From: Candidatus Sifarchaeum marinoarchaea
Lineage (GTDB): Archaea > Asgardarchaeota > Sifarchaeia > Borrarchaeales > Borrarchaeaceae
DNA length: 8,557 nt
NCBI GenBank assembly: GCA_016294985.1
Contig: JAECRW010000061.1
Span: forward strand, 1-8,557
Reading direction: 5' to 3'
Of this stretch, positions 6,340-8,557 are shown one piece after another. Made by a program: the position numbers and the translations under genes. The number at the start of each line of letters is the position of its first letter. Positions within the stretch are counted from its first letter, which is position 1. A model generated the notes under the pieces. It made no database searches and was not told the DNA's origin. It was given only the letters and a program-made list of their open reading frames with translations.

Positions 6340-6426
6340 ATGGCAGGTCATATGAACGAAAATTTTTGTTGGACTCTGCTATTTCTCTGCTTATTTGTAT
6401 TGGTCATCTTATATAGTCTATTTTAA
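6340..6426 (+). CDS. 28-aa single-transmembrane mini-protein
   Basis: ATG 6340 opens a 28-codon frame ending at TAA 6424-6426. GAGGAG (6328-6333) lies 6 nt upstream, as good a ribosome binding site as any in the window. The product starts M-A-G-H-M-N-E-N-F-C-W and then is almost wholly hydrophobic (residues 11-28, with L, F, V, I, Y). Cysteines are at 10 and 17, and there are no charged residues after Glu7. It would be a single membrane helix with a short polar N-terminus. It lies 77 bp after the permease gene and beyond the hairpin at 6256-6285. Small one-helix proteins such as AcrZ or KdpF bind larger transporters in bacteria, so a role with this permease is possible, but nothing in the sequence proves it. 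I recognise no family. A chance frame cannot be ruled out. Confidence 0.55.
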   Translation: MAGHMNENFCWTLLFLCLFVLVILYSLF

Positions 6427-6550
6427 AAAAGAGGTCTAACCTTAGGAGGAATTTCGACCATAACCAACTCGTACATGACAGATTTCTTGATCATAAATTA
6501 TACAGTTTGTGTCATTACAAGAGTCCTATCAAACACAGGAAGAAATAAAA

Positions 6551-6565
6551 CCTTATATATTAAGG
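6551..6565 (+). promoter_or_regulatory. putative TATA box embedded in a CCTTA-N5-TAAGG dyad
   Basis: The gap 6427-6630 holds no supportable gene. Within it CCTTATATATTAAGG (6551-6565) combines a TATA-like core (TTATATAT, 6553-6560), an A-rich upstream stretch (GAAATAAAA, 6542-6550) and 5-bp inverted arms. Transcription would start near 6582 and give a leader of about 49 nt to ATG 6631. A regulator binding the dyad would compete directly with TBP. The gap also holds an orphan AGGAGGA (6444-6450) with no start codon at a usable distance. Confidence 0.5.
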
Positions 6566-6630
6566 AATATCCACATTGATCTGTTATCGTGCTTGGTGTA
6601 TAGAAGGGTTTCATTGGAGGTTTTAGATAA

Positions 6631-7497
6631 ATGAATGCGATCTCGGTTGTTGGACGGATAAAAGAAGGATTCAAGATCTGGAGAAAAGGATGGTTAAGCT
6701 TTATACTTGCTGTAATTTTACTATCATTTGTTTTTATAATCGTATTGATCCCTATAAGTTTTGGCATTGCGGGTATTGAGGGTATTGGAGATTATTTTGG
6801 AGAAAGTTTAATTTCAATAGCGATAACAGCTTTTACGGTAATAGTTTTTGTCAGCGCTTTTAATTTTATTGTTATCGGAACAATGTGCGGTCTAGGAAAA
6901 GAAATCATTGAGATCGAAGATACCAGAGCCGAAAACACTCTGAACTACATCAAAAGTTATGGCTTAAGATTTGCGGCGATAGGTATCATAATCGCGGCTG
7001 TAGTTATTGGGCCGTTTATAGTTGTAGGTCTCACCTTAAACTTCATAAACATCTTTCCCGTAACCTCATTACATCTGTGGACAGGAGTAGCTGTTGGCGT
7101 TTTCTCATTTATTGTTGCTTTTTTCCTCTTCGTTCCTTTCGCCCTCTCGATACCAGCGTGCCTTATAGAGGATATAGGGCCAATTGAATCAATAAAAATC
7201 AGTTTTCTTGCTTTCAGAAAGAATCCTAAGACAATATCAGTATTGTTAGCGTCATTTATTGTCATTTTCGTTGCTTTACTTGCGCTTCCTGTCATCGGTT
7301 TAATCGGATTAGTTCAAATACCCTTTGCTGTGATATTAGCTAGTGTTCTTGGTATTTTTACTATGATAGCATTCTTTGTTTCTATTTTTGTAATTCTCCC
7401 GGTAATGTGCATCACCTTCACAAAACTTTACTACGATTTTAAGATTCCCAGAAAGGAGGAAGTTTCTGAAGAGGAGTCCCCAATTTCTTTATTTTAA
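6631..7497 (+). CDS. six-TM membrane protein with amphipathic-helix repeats, function unknown
   Basis: A 288-aa protein with ATG 6631 and GGAGG at 6616-6620, 10 nt upstream. Six hydrophobic segments lie near 22-48, 59-88, 113-137, 150-177, 202-225 and 230-265. Three similar units can be seen, each a polar or amphipathic helix that runs into a membrane pair: about 5-20 (V-G-R-I-K-E-G-F-K-I-W-R-K-G-W), 101-113 (E-N-T-L-N-Y-I-K-S-Y-G-L-R-F) and 183-199 (G-P-I-E-S-I-K-I-S-F-L-A-F-R-K-N-P). This layout recalls uncharacterised prokaryotic membrane families such as the DUF4013/YciC-like group; that comparison is by architecture only. The C-terminus (270-288) is charged and cytoplasmic. It has its own promoter-like site, and the regulator gene follows after 47 bp without a visible terminator, so the two are probably one operon. 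Function and substrate are unknown. Confidence 0.85.
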   Translation: MNAISVVGRIKEGFKIWRKGWLSFILAVILLSFVFIIVLIPISFGIAGIEGIGDYFGESLISIAITAFTVIVFVSAFNFIVIGTMCGLGKEIIEIEDTRAENTLNYIKSYGLRFAAIGIIIAAVVIGPFIVVGLTLNFINIFPVTSLHLWTGVAVGVFSFIVAFFLFVPFALSIPACLIEDIGPIESIKISFLAFRKNPKTISVLLASFIVIFVALLALPVIGLIGLVQIPFAVILASVLGIFTMIAFFVSIFVILPVMCITFTKLYYDFKIPRKEEVSEEESPISLF

Positions 7498-7544
7498 CAA
7501 AACAAGATGAGCGTTGAATCGCAATAAACTTAGGAGATTTTGGA

Positions 7545-8165
7545 ATGGAACAGGAGAAACTCGAAATTAAACAAGTAATGGTGTTGAGGGATGTTAAGGT
7601 TTTAAAAGCGCTCTTCAGCAAATGGAGGTCAGAAATTTTGCGACTCCTCACTGTCCAAGAATATACAGTGAAACAGTTATCAGAGATGTTAGGAATCAAT
7701 CCTGGGACAGTTTATCATCACGTAAAAGAACTACAAAAAGCAGGACTAGTTGTAGAAACCCGCACAGTTCAAGAAAAAAATATTGTGTCACGTTATTACC
7801 GAGCCGTCGCCAGGGAGTTTCGAGTCGATTTTAGCATCATAACAAGCGAAGATGACAAAGATGTTACTCAATGGGTTAGAAGTCGCGTAATAAGTCTAAT
7901 AGATGCTCTAAAGGCATATAATATCGACATCCCCGAAGAAAGCTATCCTGAGGCAGAAGACCATATTACGGAATTCATAAATCTAGAAAATTTTATAAAA
8001 GAAGAGATAATACCAAAAAATCCTGAACTCCTAAAAAATATAGCATCCTCCACAGCAAAAGATGCATTCTCCCTTATGAGTCTCCTACGCTTGAACCTAA
8101 ACAAAGATTATGTCGAAATAAAAGAAAAACTATTAGATTTCCTAAAAAAGCACGAACTGACGTAA
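7545..8165 (+). CDS. ArsR-like winged helix-turn-helix transcriptional regulator
   Basis: A 206-aa DNA-binding protein with ATG 7545 and AGGAG at 7532-7536, 8 nt upstream. The winged helix covers about residues 16-90: V-L-K-A-L-F-S-K-W-R-S-E-I-L-R-L-L (helix 1), T-V-K-Q-L-S-E-M-L-G (41-50, helix 2), N-P-G-T-V-Y-H-H-V-K-E-L-Q-K-A-G (52-67, recognition helix) and L-V-V-E-T-R-T plus S-R-Y-Y-R-A (68-87, the wing). This is the ArsR/SmtB-like fold; no metal-binding Cys cluster is seen (the protein has no Cys), so a metal sensor is unlikely. Residues 95-206 are charged and helical and probably serve for dimerisation or ligand sensing; I cannot name that domain. It lies between a membrane-protein gene and an ABC ATPase gene, so local regulation of the export genes is likely. 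The dyads at 1602, 2498 and 6551 are candidate sites, untested. Confidence 0.9.
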   Translation: MEQEKLEIKQVMVLRDVKVLKALFSKWRSEILRLLTVQEYTVKQLSEMLGINPGTVYHHVKELQKAGLVVETRTVQEKNIVSRYYRAVAREFRVDFSIITSEDDKDVTQWVRSRVISLIDALKAYNIDIPEESYPEAEDHITEFINLENFIKEEIIPKNPELLKNIASSTAKDAFSLMSLLRLNLNKDYVEIKEKLLDFLKKHELT

Positions 8166-8173
8166 AGGAAAGG

Positions 8174-8181
8174 TATATATT
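8174..8181 (+). promoter_or_regulatory. putative TATA box of the second ABC ATPase gene
   Basis: TATATATT at 8174-8181, preceded by the purine-rich AAAGGAAAGG (8164-8173), lies just after the regulator stop. A transcription start near 8203 would leave a leader of about 23 nt with GAGGT at 8214-8218. The second export module may thus be transcribed separately. Confidence 0.45.
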
Positions 8182-8225
8182 TTGATAACTCTACAATCAC
8201 AACTCATCTGTATGAGGTATGCTTC

Positions 8226-8557
8226 ATGAAGGAAAATACCGTGATTTTGAAGACAATCAATTTACACAAGACTTACGTGTCAGGTCCATTGGCCGTACAG
8301 GCGGTCCGTGGCATAGATTTAGAAGTGAAAAAGGGCGAATTTGTAGCAATCATGGGCCCGAGTGGCTCTGGCAAGTCAACTTTAATAAATTGCTTAGCGG
8401 CTATAGATACGCCTACAATGGGCGACATTTTCATTGATGGGCAAAATATAGCAGCACTTACTGACGATGACTTAGCTGAGATCCGCTTGCGTAAAATTGG
8501 CCTTGTTTTTCAGACATTTCAGTTATTTGAATTACTAACCGCCTTAGAAAACGTAGA
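8226..8557 (+). CDS. ABC transporter ATP-binding protein, LolD/MacB-type (partial, cut by window end)
   Basis: The first 110 residues of a second export ATPase. ATG 8226 is set by GAGGT at 8214-8218, 7 nt upstream; the ATG at 8219 is in another frame. Walker A G-P-S-G-S-G-K-S-T is at 44-52 and the Q-loop glutamine at 96 (L-V-F-Q), positions identical to those of the ATPase at 2524. Signature, Walker B and H-loop lie beyond the window. The two proteins are about 51% identical over ~103 residues and share a 20-nt exact DNA stretch (2621-2640 and 8323-8342) over the V-K-K-G-E-F segment. By analogy an FtsX-type permease gene should follow to the right. The substrate is unknown. Confidence 0.94.
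   Translation, partial: MKENTVILKTINLHKTYVSGPLAVQAVRGIDLEVKKGEFVAIMGPSGSGKSTLINCLAAIDTPTMGDIFIDGQNIAALTDDDLAEIRLRKIGLVFQTFQLFELLTALENV

Noticed and set aside
6427..6579. Open frame after the mini-gene stop, in the same frame as the mini-gene, with AGGAGGA at 6444-6450 and an ATG at 6475 (34 codons).
   Set aside because: The ATG is 24 nt from AGGAGGA, too far for initiation, and only ATT or ATA codons lie at usable spacing. The product has no clear features. Read-through of the TAA is possible but unsupported.
8219..8437. 72-codon + strand frame starting at ATG 8219.
   Set aside because: It overlaps the second ATPase in another frame. Walker A and Q-loop are encoded by the frame from ATG 8226, which also has the better ribosome binding site spacing.
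1..8557. CRISPR array, tRNA or rRNA gene, insertion sequence or origin.
   Set aside because: No regularly spaced repeats, cloverleaf-like segments, transposase motifs with terminal repeats, or origin-like repeat clusters were seen in any part of the window.

Overview
The window looks archaeal, most likely from an Asgard archaeon, though this rests on reading and not on a search. The reasons are a roadblock/longin-type N-terminal domain in the first gene, of a kind common in Asgard genomes; TATA-box-like octamers about 45-110 bp upstream of several starts; strong GGAGG-type ribosome binding sites; TTG start codons on two genes; and a modest G+C content. All seven full-size genes and one mini-gene lie on the + strand.

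Layout: (1) 122-1381, a soluble 419-aa protein with an N-terminal longin-like domain followed by two tandem copies (about 68% identical) of a 138-aa unit. By eye the unit resembles the core of the eukaryotic DENN domain. (2) 1382-1681, a 300-bp gap with a T-rich terminator region, a TATA box and a perfect 9-bp dyad near the predicted transcription start. (3) 1682-2389, a five-TM Yip1-like membrane protein closed by a clear hairpin plus T-tract terminator. (4) 2524-3297 and 3323-6262, an ABC export module of the LolD/MacB type: a cytoplasmic ATPase and a 979-aa permease with two fused FtsX-type halves. (5) 6340-6426, a 28-aa single-TM mini-protein with a strong ribosome binding site. (6) 6631-7497, a six-TM membrane protein of unrecognised function, followed after 47 bp by 7545-8165, an ArsR-like winged-helix regulator, probably in one operon. 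(7) 8226-8557, the start of a second LolD/MacB-type ATPase, cut by the window edge.

The right three quarters reads as a membrane-export region: one complete ATPase+permease pair, the start of a second, accessory membrane proteins and a likely local regulator. The substrate cannot be read from the sequence. Regulation is suggested by a dyad near the predicted start of the Yip1 transcript, a hairpin that can bury the ribosome binding site of the first ATPase, and the same interrupted palindrome (CCTTA-N5-TAAGG) at that hairpin and over the TATA box of the membrane-protein/regulator operon.

The most interesting item is the longin plus tandem DENN-like protein. In eukaryotes the longin-DENN combination defines Rab GEFs and the folliculin/Nprl2 group, so an archaeal version would bear on the origin of that system. 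This is a by-eye fold argument and needs a profile or structure test.
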